NCBI RefSeq assembly: GCF_900110415.1
Contig: NZ_FODR01000010.1
Coordinates: forward strand, 124,001 to 188,000
Source: Mucilaginibacter sp. OK283
GTDB taxonomy: Bacteria > Bacteroidota > Bacteroidia > Sphingobacteriales > Sphingobacteriaceae
DNA length: 64,000 nucleotides
Reading direction: 5' to 3'
A model generated the notes under the pieces. That model saw only the letters and a program-made list of their open reading frames with translations, ran no database searches and was not told the origin of the DNA. Position numbers and translations under genes: made by a program. Shown here in pieces: positions 8,484-17,219 of the stretch. Every line of letters starts with the position of its first letter. Positions within the stretch are counted from its first letter, which is position 1.

Positions 8484-9385
8484 AGCTTCTCCTCCTTTTT
8501 ACTATCTGTTTGTGCTAAATTTTTTGCGTTTACGCCCCTGGGGTTTTGCCAGATGTGTTTTTTTAGGTCGGCAATTTTTTGTTCAAGTAATACCGCTTCG
8601 GTGCTGCCCGGCTCCAGTTGCCCACTTTGTACCCCACCCGGCGACGCTTGTTTTACCAGGTAGGCCGAAAACTTGTGCTGCATAAACACATCATCCAGCG
8701 TAAAATCAAAAATGTCCTTGTCGGGGTTGCTCACATCCTCCTGCACCAGCGTGTACCGCAGCTGTGGAAAATAAAGCCAGAAGGCCGGGGTAAATGCCAG
8801 GTTGTCGGCCAGGTCGGCTGATGTGCTGATGTGCATCATGGGGGCCAGCGCTACAATGCGGGTGTCAACCCGGCCGCGCTGCCTGTCAAAAAACACATCT
8901 TCCTTAATCCGGAACCGGCGTACTTTATCGGGGTTGAACTCGTTAAGCGCCATCCTTGAGCCTGTTTGGTTACCGTCTTTATCAAAAATTGGTATCAGTA
9001 CCGAGTCGGCAAAGCGCAACTCGCCTTGTTTGGCGCTGAGTTTCTTTTTCAGATCCTCTTTTTCATAAGGCGTAAGCTTGCCTGATTTTATCCCTTTCAT
9101 GATAGCTTCCATAAGGGATTTACCAGGGATGGTAAGGATGCTGTTGCCCGAGTCGGAAAGGTCGATATCCCGCCAAACCTGTGCATATAACCTGATGTTG
9201 GCGGCATTAGCCTTTGGATAGGGGAAAGGCTTTGCTTTTCCTAAATCGGCCGATTTAATTAAATTATCATATGCCGGCAGGGTATCTGTTAACGTACTAT
9301 CGGCCACTATTGCCTGGGCAAAGGACATACCCCTGCCGAAACCGATCAGCAGAAGGGTTTCAATCACTATTATTATCTTTTTCAT
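8480..9385 (-). CDS. gldN: Type IX secretion ring protein GldN
   Basis: The protein has 301 residues with a signal peptide (IETLLLIGFGRGMSFAQA). The GldN/PorN core is visible: YAQVWRDIDLSDSGN, then RRFRIKEDVFFDRQRGRVDTRIVALAP, then FWLYFPQLRYTLVQEDV. The stretch FTLDDVFMQHKFSAYLVKQ corresponds to the family's FDDIFQKRxFSSYI motif. GldN binds GldK to form the periplasmic ring under the outer membrane. It starts 4 bases after gldK. In the standard order gldN follows gldM. Here it directly follows gldK. Confidence 0.9.
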   Translation of the reverse strand: MKKIIIVIETLLLIGFGRGMSFAQAIVADSTLTDTLPAYDNLIKSADLGKAKPFPYPKANAANIRLYAQVWRDIDLSDSGNSILTIPGKSLMEAIMKGIKSGKLTPYEKEDLKKKLSAKQGELRFADSVLIPIFDKDGNQTGSRMALNEFNPDKVRRFRIKEDVFFDRQRGRVDTRIVALAPMMHISTSADLADNLAFTPAFWLYFPQLRYTLVQEDVSNPDKDIFDFTLDDVFMQHKFSAYLVKQASPGGVQSGQLEPGSTEAVLLEQKIADLKKHIWQNPRGVNAKNLAQTDSKKEEKL

Positions 9386-9389
9386 AAAA

Positions 9390-10682
9390 TTATCGTTTAG
9401 CGTATTTTCTTGTTTTCACCTGCTCGCCGGGGAGTTCAAAGGCGGCCATCACGCAGCGGAAACCTATGTAGGAGTGGGCGTTACCCTGGTCTTCAAAACT
9501 ACGGGTATCACTGTTCAGCATCTCGCCGTTATCTTTCCATGATCCGCCGCGTACTACCTTTCGTTTTAATAGGGGCGAGTCTTTATCGGCGGCATCATAC
9601 AGCAAAGCCGGGTTTAAATCGTTTACCAGTTGCGATGCCGAAGGGCTAAAAGCGTCCATCGTCCACTCAGATACGTTGCCGGCCATGTTGTAAATGCCAA
9701 AGGCGTTGGGGGTATATGAGGTAACCGGCAGCGTAAATGTTGATCCATCGCTGGAGTAGGCGCCCTCGCCTTGTTTAAAGTTGAGCGAAAGTTTTTCCTT
9801 ACCGGTAGTTTTATCAATAGTGGTTTTTACTGTTCGTTCTACAGTATCAGCTGGATCGAGCTTGGCTTCGGCGGCGTATTGCCACTGTGCTTCGGTAGGC
9901 AAACCAAAACTTAGTTTAAAATTTTTAAGGTTGGGATTGTTCCTGATGAGCACCTTTAACTGCGTACTGCGCCAGTCGGCATAAGCACGGGCCTGTTTCC
10001 AGGTTACCCCGACTACAGGGTTATACTCATAAATTTTATTGCTGAAGTAGTTGGCGTCCATCACCGTCATTTGCGCGTTCGGAAAATCCGTCGACCATAC
10101 ATGCTCGTTAGGATAAACGCCGACCGTATCCATTACATACTGGTTGTTTTTTTCGCCATCCATGCGCACGTAATAAAACCGGTAGTTCATTAATGCCGGG
10201 TCGGGCATACGCTGGCCATTGAGCATGGTCATCATACCGGCCAGCTTTTCTTTTACGTCTGCCGGTGCGCGTTTCCATAAGGGCGAAATCTTGTGCACTT
10301 TATCCCAGTCTATCAGCCTGATCTCCTTGCGGTTTTTACCAACGGTTGCCCCTGTGGATGGCAGGTAAAAGGAATCATCGTGGAGGTAATCGGTAATGGC
10401 TACCGAATCGGCAACCCAGTTTACAAAGGCCTGGTATTGCTTATTGGTTACTTCGGTTTTGTCAATAAAAAAAGCGCTTACGCTTACATTGCGTTTTTCG
10501 GATTTATCATCATCATCTTGCAGTTTGTATTGGAAAGTGCCTGATGGTATATACACCATGCCTGCCGGCGGGATGAGGCGCTTTACAGAAACAGCGCGGG
10601 TGGCCGGGGTATTGTATAGTTTTGACTGGCAGGAGCTGAGCACTATTAGCAGCAAGCCTGTAATTTGAATTGACGATCTCAT
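9390..10682 (-). CDS. gldK: Type IX secretion lipoprotein GldK
   Basis: The 430-residue protein has a lipoprotein signal with lipobox LSSC (about residues 15-18). A formylglycine-generating-enzyme-like (SUMF1) fold follows: GMVYIPSGTFQ, FFIDKTEVTNKQYQAFVNW, FGLPTEAQWQYAAE, YNMAGNVSEWTMDAF, VVRGGSWKD and IGFRCVMA. In GldK/PorK this fold is structural and forms the outer-membrane ring with GldN, so it should not be read as a sulfatase modifier. It is the first gene of the minus-strand gld unit. Confidence 0.92.
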   Translation of the reverse strand: MRSSIQITGLLLIVLSSCQSKLYNTPATRAVSVKRLIPPAGMVYIPSGTFQYKLQDDDDKSEKRNVSVSAFFIDKTEVTNKQYQAFVNWVADSVAITDYLHDDSFYLPSTGATVGKNRKEIRLIDWDKVHKISPLWKRAPADVKEKLAGMMTMLNGQRMPDPALMNYRFYYVRMDGEKNNQYVMDTVGVYPNEHVWSTDFPNAQMTVMDANYFSNKIYEYNPVVGVTWKQARAYADWRSTQLKVLIRNNPNLKNFKLSFGLPTEAQWQYAAEAKLDPADTVERTVKTTIDKTTGKEKLSLNFKQGEGAYSSDGSTFTLPVTSYTPNAFGIYNMAGNVSEWTMDAFSPSASQLVNDLNPALLYDAADKDSPLLKRKVVRGGSWKDNGEMLNSDTRSFEDQGNAHSYIGFRCVMAAFELPGEQVKTRKYAKR

Positions 10683-11097
10683 AATTGACTTATCGGGGTT
10701 TTAAATAAAAAAATAGTCGAGGTGAGATCATAGCGTTTTTTTAATTGGTGAAACAATGACTCAAATATGGGAGGTGTGCACCCAAGGGGGCATAATGTGC
10801 CGATGAACAGACTAAATAACTCGATAAAGAAATTGGCGGGTAAAAAGTAGAATTTTTAGTTGGTTGCCTGTGCAATATATCAGTATGGATATGCGTTTTT
10901 AGTCGCGCTTTTGCGTGTTTCACAGGTATTTAGCAGATTTTGGCTGAAAATATTGTGTGATTTTTTGGCGTTACGATTGGATAGGACTACACGAAATGCC
11001 GGTTTGCAAGAAAGGTATTTTGATAAAACTATGGGCAGCAGGAGAGCAGGATTTAATTCACCTGTTTTCGGGCCAGGGTTAAGTCCGGTTGTGTAAA
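10683..11097. other. Intergenic region upstream of gldK
   Basis: The 415 bases between gldK and the AhpD-cluster terminator contain no gene with coding character. The gldK promoter should lie here on the minus strand, but I find no good TAnnTTTG match close to the start codon. A TTG-initiated frame on the plus strand (10860-11096) is compositionally unconvincing. Confidence 0.5.
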
Positions 11098-11130
11098 CAA
11101 AAGGCCCAGTATTACTACACAGGGCCTTTG
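11098..11130 (-). terminator. Intrinsic terminator of the AhpD cluster
   Basis: AAAGGCCC (11100-11107) pairs with GGGCCTTT (11122-11129), giving an 8-bp GC-rich stem and a 14-base loop. On the minus strand the stem is followed by TTTTG. It lies about 26 bases after the stop of the last AhpD-like gene. Confidence 0.65.
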
Positions 11131-11155
11131 TATTATAAAGCAGATCGGCTAAAAA

Positions 11156-11701
11156 TTATTTTAAAATACTGCCCACATAACCTTCAACTGCCCGTTGGGG
11201 AGCGCGGTTAACATAAAACGATCTGTCTTGCGGCGCCCATGTGCCCAGGCCATCTACATAGCGGTTAAACATGCAAAACGATGCGGCTATCAGCACCGTG
11301 TCGTGTATCTCTATATCTGTAGCGCCTTCGCTCCGGGCGGCATCTACCTGCTCGGTGGTTACATTTTTACCCCCTTTTTGAACACTGCCGGCAATGGTTA
11401 ATAATGCTTTAATTTTAGGCGATATATTAGCGGATGTAAAATCGGCTTTAATAGCATCTATATCGTCTATACTACAGTTAAGATAGTGGCCGGCTACCGC
11501 GCCATGCACGTTCTGGCAAAAAAAGCAGTCGTTCAGGTACGATACGTAGGTGCCTATCAACTCCCGCTCGCCACGGGTTAGCGAGTTGTCTGAGCGCAGC
11601 AAAAATTCGGCAAGGGCATTCAAGGGGGCCTCGGTTTCGGGCCGGTAAAACATCAGGCCTCTTATGCCTGGCAAGTCGTTATTTAATTCAATATGTGCCA
11701 T
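11156..11701 (-). CDS. AhpD-like CxxC protein (carboxymuconolactone decarboxylase fold), paralog 1
   Basis: I chose the ATG at 11701 because the product then starts MAHIEL, aligned with paralog 2 (MAHINV). The in-frame upstream codons come from the spacer. The 181-residue protein is an all-helical AhpD/CMD-family member. The redox motif CFFCQNVH places Cys59, Cys62 and His66 in the same register as the two paralogs, with RGERELIGTYVS before it. The C-terminal block IHDTVLIAASFCMFNRYVDGL is typical of the peroxidase-related subfamily. Such proteins can reduce organic hydroperoxides through the CxxC pair, but the electron donor and substrate here are unknown. Confidence 0.85.
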   Translation of the reverse strand: MAHIELNNDLPGIRGLMFYRPETEAPLNALAEFLLRSDNSLTRGERELIGTYVSYLNDCFFCQNVHGAVAGHYLNCSIDDIDAIKADFTSANISPKIKALLTIAGSVQKGGKNVTTEQVDAARSEGATDIEIHDTVLIAASFCMFNRYVDGLGTWAPQDRSFYVNRAPQRAVEGYVGSILK

Positions 11702-11923
11702 GGTATATTTTTTATGGTGAATAATTATTGTTGTTGAGGTGGTAGGTGTTCGGATCATTTATTTCCTCCGCACGGGAGGGGTGTGGCTGGCAATGTGCGC
11801 AAAAGCAGGGAGGGGTTTCGCCGCGCGACCATAAAAGTGTACTTGATCGCATAATTAAACCCCTACCTCCTCCTTCCCCAGGGAAGGAATCGCACATTCC
11901 ACCGCTTTTTTTCTTCCGAACAC
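11702..11923. repeat. Intergenic inverted-repeat spacer between AhpD paralogs
   Basis: This 222-base spacer holds no gene. AGGGGTTT (11811-11818) and AAACCCCT (11857-11864) are inverted copies, and C-rich runs around them (CCTACCTCCTCC, GGGAGGGG) add partial pairing. It looks like a degenerate palindromic element of the kind found elsewhere in the window. Confidence 0.5.
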
Positions 11924-12469
11924 CTATGGCGTATTGGGAGGTAAAGTATACCCCTTTGCCATACGTATGCCCATTTCTGCATAAGCTTCCGGATCTGTTG
12001 GTGTAAGGCTGGCCAGCCCGTCTACATAACGGTTAAACATGCTGAATGACGCGGCGATCAGTACCGTATCGTGTAACTCGCGGTCGGTAGCGCCAAGACT
12101 TTTGGCGGCGTCAATATCGGCCTGTTTAACTTCGGTACCCAGGATTTGCACTTTACCAGCTATGTTTAATAGCGCTTTCAGCTTATCGCTTACCGGGGCC
12201 TCCTGCATATCTCTCAATACCTCGTCAACAATAAGGGCATCGTCTTCATACAGGCACCTTGCCGCAGCGGCATGGCTACTGTAGCAAAAGGTGCAGTTGT
12301 TGCGGTACGATACATATGCGGCTATCAGTTCGCGCTCAGCGGGTGATAGGGTAGATTCGCCCCGCAGCAGTATCTGCGCCAGCTCATATAAAGGCTTACC
12401 TGTTTCGGGCCTGAACATGACCAGCGAACGGATGCCCGGAACGCCTTCGGGTACATTGATGTGTGCCAT
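11924..12469 (-). CDS. AhpD-like CxxC protein, paralog 2
   Basis: This 181-residue protein is closely related to its neighbour at 11156-11701. It has the same start (MAHI), RPETGKPLYELAQILLRG, the redox motif CTFCYSSH (Cys59, Cys62, His66) and the C-terminal block LHDTVLIAASFSMFNRYVDGL. The start codon lies 5 bases from an octamer tandem-repeat tract (12474-12567), which therefore sits in its leader or promoter. It follows the MFS gene by 127 bases on the same strand. The likely role is thiol-based peroxide or radical handling linked to whatever the receptor and MFS protein transport. Confidence 0.85.
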   Translation of the reverse strand: MAHINVPEGVPGIRSLVMFRPETGKPLYELAQILLRGESTLSPAERELIAAYVSYRNNCTFCYSSHAAAARCLYEDDALIVDEVLRDMQEAPVSDKLKALLNIAGKVQILGTEVKQADIDAAKSLGATDRELHDTVLIAASFSMFNRYVDGLASLTPTDPEAYAEMGIRMAKGYTLPPNTP

Positions 12470-12473
12470 ATTT

Positions 12474-12567
12474 TTATTGAATTATTGAATTATTGAATTA
12501 TTGAATTATTGAATTATTGAATTATTGAATTATTGAATTATTGAATTATTGAATTATTGAATTATTG
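12474..12567. repeat. Octamer tandem repeat (GAATTATT), about 11.6 copies
   Basis: The unit GAATTATT recurs without interruption, with its G at 12479 and then every 8 bases to 12567. It fills most of the 127-base gap between the MFS stop and the start of AhpD paralog 2 and abuts that start. Perfect purity suggests recent slippage. Confidence 0.97.
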
Positions 12568-12596
12568 CTCTTTAAAAACCTTTTCGCTTTAACCTT

Positions 12597-13853
12597 TCAG
12601 CTTTTGCCTTCTCTTTTATGGCCAAAAAGCACTACCAGCAGACCTACCACAAATACTAACGAAAAAATGAATATGGCATTACCATAGCCGCCCAGGGCCG
12701 ATACCAGTATGCCTACAAACAATACGGCTGTTGCGGTAAATATTCTGCCTATGTTAAAGCAAAATCCCGTTGCTGTGGCACGGATGCCGGTTGAAAATAG
12801 CTGTGGTATGTAGGCTGATAATACACCCTGGCTGGCGCCGAAAAATAAAGCCAGTACGCAGATCTCGGCATAAATAACAGGGCTGAAGGTGCTGTTGGTT
12901 TTAAACAACACGAACGATAAACCGGCACATACCGCAAAACAAATCAGCATCGACCGGCGCAAGGTAAGCAGGTTTACCAGCCACCCCGAAAGGAAACCAC
13001 CTGTTAGGCCACCCATACCCAAAAACATCATGCTTAAGCCACGCTCTTTGGCTGCATCATGATTGGTGATAAGGCTTTGCACCCAGGTTGGCAGCCAGGA
13101 AAATATGGCCCACAGGCCTATTAACATAGTGCCAAAGGTCAGCGAACCTACTACCAACTCCCGGCGATGGGCGGGCGATAGTAATTTATTTAGCGGGTTG
13201 TTGCGGTTGGCAATATCGTTACGATAGCTTAGCCAGCCTGGCGATTCGGATAAAACCCAGGCGCCAATCAGCGCCAGGGCCAGCGGGATAACGCCGATAA
13301 GAAAACCTGACCGCCATGACGATACCACGTAATTGATAAGCCCGGCCGAAAAGATGCCCACGGGGAAGGCGATAGACAGGATTCCGATAACAACGGCTTT
13401 GCTTTTGGCAGGCCAAACTTCGCTTATAAGGGTAATGGTTGTTACCAACACGCCACCTACACCAAAGCCGCTCATAAAACGGCATAGCACAACGCCCCAC
13501 CAGGTGGGCATTTGGCCTGTTAAAATGGTGAAGATGCCATAACAGCTAATGGCCATCAGTAAGGCGGTTTTACGGCCCATTTTGTCGCTGATAACGCCCC
13601 ATGTAAAGCCGCCCAATGCCCAGCCAAAAATGAAGATGGCGTTAATATAGCCACTGATGGAGTTAATTTCGTTTGGAGGCAAATTGCCCTGCAAATCTTT
13701 TACCACCACCGGCAGGTAAACCGACATCAGGGTAGATACCGTGCCGCCAAGCGCGCTGCTCAAAAAACAAATAGCAAATAGTATTACCCGGTAAGGTACG
13801 CTGATATCTGTTTGCGGTTTTAAACCCGGCTTATCAATTACAAGTGTGCTCAT
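12597..13853 (-). CDS. Major facilitator superfamily transporter
   Basis: The 418-residue protein has about 12 hydrophobic segments. The MFS loop 2-3 signature GVISDKMGRKTALL lies at about residues 87-100, and FMSGFGVGGVLVTTITLISEVWPAKSKA resembles the aromatic acid:H+ symporter / sugar-porter branch. A second-half equivalent loop (GWLVNLLTLRRS) is also visible. It starts 5 bases after the TonB-receptor stop, so the pair is co-transcribed and may move the same solute across the outer and then the inner membrane. The substrate is not readable from sequence, and export is not excluded. Confidence 0.85.
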   Translation of the reverse strand: MSTLVIDKPGLKPQTDISVPYRVILFAICFLSSALGGTVSTLMSVYLPVVVKDLQGNLPPNEINSISGYINAIFIFGWALGGFTWGVISDKMGRKTALLMAISCYGIFTILTGQMPTWWGVVLCRFMSGFGVGGVLVTTITLISEVWPAKSKAVVIGILSIAFPVGIFSAGLINYVVSSWRSGFLIGVIPLALALIGAWVLSESPGWLSYRNDIANRNNPLNKLLSPAHRRELVVGSLTFGTMLIGLWAIFSWLPTWVQSLITNHDAAKERGLSMMFLGMGGLTGGFLSGWLVNLLTLRRSMLICFAVCAGLSFVLFKTNSTFSPVIYAEICVLALFFGASQGVLSAYIPQLFSTGIRATATGFCFNIGRIFTATAVLFVGILVSALGGYGNAIFIFSLVFVVGLLVVLFGHKREGKS

Positions 13854-13858
13854 GTTGT

Positions 13859-16624
13859 TTATTTTAAAAGGTCATCAAATACTATGGATACGTAATAAAT
13901 AGCGCCAATGGCCGGCGAACCGTACGACTGGTAGATGTGCCGGTTGAAAATATTGCTGCCCCCCAGCTTAACTGTCGATTTGAACTTTGGGAGCTTTTTG
14001 CTGATCTGCGCATCAACCACCGAGTAAGCATCTACACGGCCCGGACGCGTACCGTTAAACGTACCGTACCAATCAAACGCGCTTTGCCAGTGCCAGGCCA
14101 GGTTAAAGCCAAAGTTGTTGGCAAAATTGCTGTTGCCAAAAGTGGTATTGGTAGCCCATTTAGGCGTGTTAAAGGCTGCAATGTTATTTGGATTTGCGTT
14201 GCGCAGATTGAAAGTTGATAGCGTAGCGTTGGCACCCAGGGCATATCCTTTATCAAACAAATAAGTTAAGCCTGCGCTTGCGCCCTGTGCCGATACTTTA
14301 TCGGGCGCGTTGGTGTATAGCTGGAAGGCATGTACCTTGCCACCGGGAATATCACTTGCCGATGCTGTGGTAACTTTGCCATCGGCACCTAATATTTGAT
14401 CTTGTGGCTGTATTACTACCGTGTTCAGGATAAAGTTGGTATAGCTGCTGTAGTAATAGTTTACATCAACCAGTAATTTATCCATAATTAAGCCTTTATA
14501 GCCCAGCTCAAAGGCCTTTTGCTGCTCGGGCTTAATATAGGCCACATTTGATTTTTGCAATAACCCTTTGTTTTGCTCAACCGCTTGCGGAAAGGGTGTT
14601 CCGCCGGCAACAGCCGCGCCAAATGCCGCACCAAAGGCACTTACTGATGATGCAGTGAACGAGTTTTCATAAACGTTTAACCCTGCACTGTTTTTGGGCG
14701 CGCCACCTAAAATGGTGATAGGGCCTACGTTAAGGTGAATAAACTGATCAACCGGGGTAGGGTTCCGGAAACCGGTTTGGTATGATGCCCTGAAATTATG
14801 GGTTTTATCAACGGTATAAACTGCCGAGAAGCGAGGCGTAAAGCTGCCTTTAAAGTTTTCGTTTTTATCATAACGGATAGAGGCCGTTAACTTCAGGTTA
14901 TCGTCAAACAGTTTTTTGGCGGCCTGCATAAACGCGCCGTATTCGGCAATTGTTACGCGGTTGGTTTTATCATCAAACAAGCTGCCGTTGGTAAACATGC
15001 GGTAATCGCGGTAACTGCCGCCGGCCAGCAGTTCAAACACTTTAATAGCGCTCGAGAAATCGTATTGCCCATCAGCATGGTAAAATTTACTTGCACTAAA
15101 TACACCCGCACCGCTTAGGCCGTAGTTATGAATAGATGCATCTTTGGCAGCGTTGAAGGCAGCTGTGCCCGGTAAAAAACGGCCCTGATCTGCAAAAGAC
15201 CTTGCTGCCGCATTATCGTGGGCGGTTACGCCGCTGGCGTTGCCGTTGTATGCTGTTGAGTAACGGGTAAACCAGGTATCGTCGGCTTTATCGGGCGTTA
15301 CGGTGTTGCCGCTTAAATCCTGTACCCAATCGCGGTTGATGAACTGCGCCAGCGAACGGGTATTATAGGAATCGTGCGAGTTTTCGGCTACGGAGTATCC
15401 GCGGATAAAAAAGTTACTGCCTTTCAGCTCCACCCTGTGGGTTTGCAGTACAAAGTTATTCAAATCAAAACGGCTGCTGCCGGTATAGCTGGCGGTTCCT
15501 TTACCAAAGTTGTACTGGTAAATGGCCTCCAGGTTATTGCTGATGCGGTAATGCAAAGCGCCGTTTAACTTAAGGCTGTATACGTTATAATTCATCAAGT
15601 CTTTTTCCTCGTAACCAGTTCTCGATACCAGGCCGATGCCGGGAAGTGTACGGGATACTTCATCGCCGTAAATATTCAGCGCGTCGCGTCCGGGGTTATT
15701 GGGCCCCCGTTGGGCAACCGGGGTTGATGCGCTTACATCGGTATAGTTTTCGGCATACCAATCCCTGCCGGTTAAATACGAGGCGTTAATTTTTAAGGCA
15801 AATCTGTCGTTGAAGGCTTTGGCATATCGCGCAGCAAAATCATATAACCCCTGTGGCTTTACAGATGATTCGCCAAAGTGGTTCATTCCGGTTTTAGCCT
15901 GCAGAGTTAAGCCCTGGTATTTGAAGGGATCTTTTGTTTTTAACGACAATAAACCATTAAAGGCTACGGGGCCATATAAAGCTGATGCCGCACCTGGTAT
16001 AACTTCGGCGCTTTCGATATCAATATCCGATGCGCCGAAAAGGTTACCTACCGAGAAGTTGAGGCCGGGTGTTTGGTTATCAACACCATCAACCAACTGC
16101 AAAAAGCGGCCGTTACCAGTGCTGTTAAAGCCACGGGTATTTACCTGTTTGTAGGTTAAGCTGCTGGTTACCGCTTCAACCCCTTTTAAGCTTTGCAAGC
16201 CATCATAAAACGTGAAAGAAGGATTTTCCTTGATAGCTTTCAGGCTCATTTTTTCGATACTAACCGGCGATTGCAATATGCTTTGGTTAATACGGGTAGC
16301 AGATGATACAACCTCGTTTAGTACGATGGATTTTTGCTGTAATTTGAGGCTTACTTCGCCGGCGGTTGTAACATTGTTTTCTATTTGCTCATACCCTACG
16401 GCAGATATAATGAGCGTAAAGGGCGGCTTAATTTTATTAAGGTTGAGGGAGTAATTACCCTTCGAGTCGGTAATGGTACCGGTTAATTTTCCTTTAACGG
16501 TAATGCTGGCGCCCACAACAGCCTGACCGGTTGAGGCATCGGTTAGGGTACCCGTTATTTTGCTTTCCTGCGCAAACAGGTTGATTGACGAGAGCAGTAA
16601 TATGATAAATAAAAGTTTTTTCAC
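13859..16624 (-). CDS. TonB-dependent outer-membrane receptor
   Basis: The 921-residue protein has a signal peptide (LLFIILLLSSINLFAQ) and a CarboxypepD_reg-like domain at about residues 22-100 (ITGTLTDASTGQAVVGASITVKG). A plug domain follows at about 110-235 (VNTRGFNSTGNGRFLQLVDGVDNQTPG, GAASALYGPVAFNGLLSLKTKDP), then a 22-strand-type barrel ending YYVSIVFDDLLK. No SusD partner lies beside it, so it is not a standard SusC/SusD glycan system. Metal chelates, cofactors or aromatics are all possible. It sits between AhpD paralog 3 (34 bases upstream) and the MFS gene (5 bases downstream). Energy would come from an ExbB/ExbD/TonB complex such as that at 40749-43715. Confidence 0.92.
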   Translation of the reverse strand: MKKLLFIILLLSSINLFAQESKITGTLTDASTGQAVVGASITVKGKLTGTITDSKGNYSLNLNKIKPPFTLIISAVGYEQIENNVTTAGEVSLKLQQKSIVLNEVVSSATRINQSILQSPVSIEKMSLKAIKENPSFTFYDGLQSLKGVEAVTSSLTYKQVNTRGFNSTGNGRFLQLVDGVDNQTPGLNFSVGNLFGASDIDIESAEVIPGAASALYGPVAFNGLLSLKTKDPFKYQGLTLQAKTGMNHFGESSVKPQGLYDFAARYAKAFNDRFALKINASYLTGRDWYAENYTDVSASTPVAQRGPNNPGRDALNIYGDEVSRTLPGIGLVSRTGYEEKDLMNYNVYSLKLNGALHYRISNNLEAIYQYNFGKGTASYTGSSRFDLNNFVLQTHRVELKGSNFFIRGYSVAENSHDSYNTRSLAQFINRDWVQDLSGNTVTPDKADDTWFTRYSTAYNGNASGVTAHDNAAARSFADQGRFLPGTAAFNAAKDASIHNYGLSGAGVFSASKFYHADGQYDFSSAIKVFELLAGGSYRDYRMFTNGSLFDDKTNRVTIAEYGAFMQAAKKLFDDNLKLTASIRYDKNENFKGSFTPRFSAVYTVDKTHNFRASYQTGFRNPTPVDQFIHLNVGPITILGGAPKNSAGLNVYENSFTASSVSAFGAAFGAAVAGGTPFPQAVEQNKGLLQKSNVAYIKPEQQKAFELGYKGLIMDKLLVDVNYYYSSYTNFILNTVVIQPQDQILGADGKVTTASASDIPGGKVHAFQLYTNAPDKVSAQGASAGLTYLFDKGYALGANATLSTFNLRNANPNNIAAFNTPKWATNTTFGNSNFANNFGFNLAWHWQSAFDWYGTFNGTRPGRVDAYSVVDAQISKKLPKFKSTVKLGGSNIFNRHIYQSYGSPAIGAIYYVSIVFDDLLK

Positions 16625-16658
16625 AGTGATTTGGTTTTAAATTAGTTAGGGTAATGGC

Positions 16659-17219
16659 TTATTTTTTTAAGTGATCATAGCCTTGCGGCAGGCGGGTATA
16701 ACCATGGTTAACCAGGCGATCGGCCAGGATGTTATAGTACCCGGCATCGGCAGGTAACGCTGTAGCCAGGCCATCAACATAGCGGTTGTACAGGCAAAAA
16801 AGAGCAGCTATTAGTACGGTATCGTGAATTTCGATGTCCGTCGCGCCCGCAGCTTTAGCCCGGTCAATTTCGGCGGAGGTTACATTTTTACCGCTTTGGC
16901 CGGTTAGTTTGGCAATGGTGAGCAGTGCCTTCATTTTTTCGCTCACTGGTGCTGTCTCGATGTTTTCTTTGATTTTTCGGGCGGTATCATTTTCGCCTAA
17001 ATACAAGTCGGCAGCGGCGGTGTGGGCGGTAGTACAAAACTTGCATTGGTTGCCGTGCGATACGATGGTTGCTATCAGCTCGCGGTCGCCCTCGGATAGG
17101 GTCGACGGGCCGCGAAGCAAAATTTGGGTCAGGTCGCGAATAGGTGCAGCACTTTCTTTGCTGTACTCCAATAAACCGGTTATGCCCGGTAAATGGGATT
17201 CAAGAGGAATATAAGGCAT
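16659..17219 (-). CDS. AhpD-like CxxC protein, paralog 3
   Basis: The ATG at 17219 gives MPYIPLESHLPGITGLLE, in register with the other two paralogs. A longer frame to 17321 would add 34 residues read from low-complexity spacer. The 186-residue product has CKFCTTAH (Cys59, Cys62, His66), preceded by DRELIATIVSHGNQ, and the block IHDTVLIAALFCLYNRYVDGL. CxxC followed by AH is the classic AhpD arrangement. It is the first gene of the receptor/MFS cluster and the most diverged of the three copies. Confidence 0.85.
   Translation of the reverse strand: MPYIPLESHLPGITGLLEYSKESAAPIRDLTQILLRGPSTLSEGDRELIATIVSHGNQCKFCTTAHTAAADLYLGENDTARKIKENIETAPVSEKMKALLTIAKLTGQSGKNVTSAEIDRAKAAGATDIEIHDTVLIAALFCLYNRYVDGLATALPADAGYYNILADRLVNHGYTRLPQGYDHLKK

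Noticed and set aside
9390-10682. Sulfatase-modifying formylglycine-generating enzyme
   Set aside because: The SUMF1-like fold is present, but the lipobox and the position next to gldN, gldL and gldM show it is GldK. No sulfatase is nearby.
10860-11096. Small plus-strand gene starting with TTG
   Set aside because: Atypical composition, no motif, no promoter box, and it ends inside the terminator region of the opposite strand.
12474-12567. CRISPR array
   Set aside because: The repeat unit is 8 bp with no spacers, so this is a microsatellite.
13859-16624. SusC of a polysaccharide utilisation locus
   Set aside because: No SusD gene and no glycoside hydrolase lie in the operon. The GH32 gene is divergent and separated by another gene.
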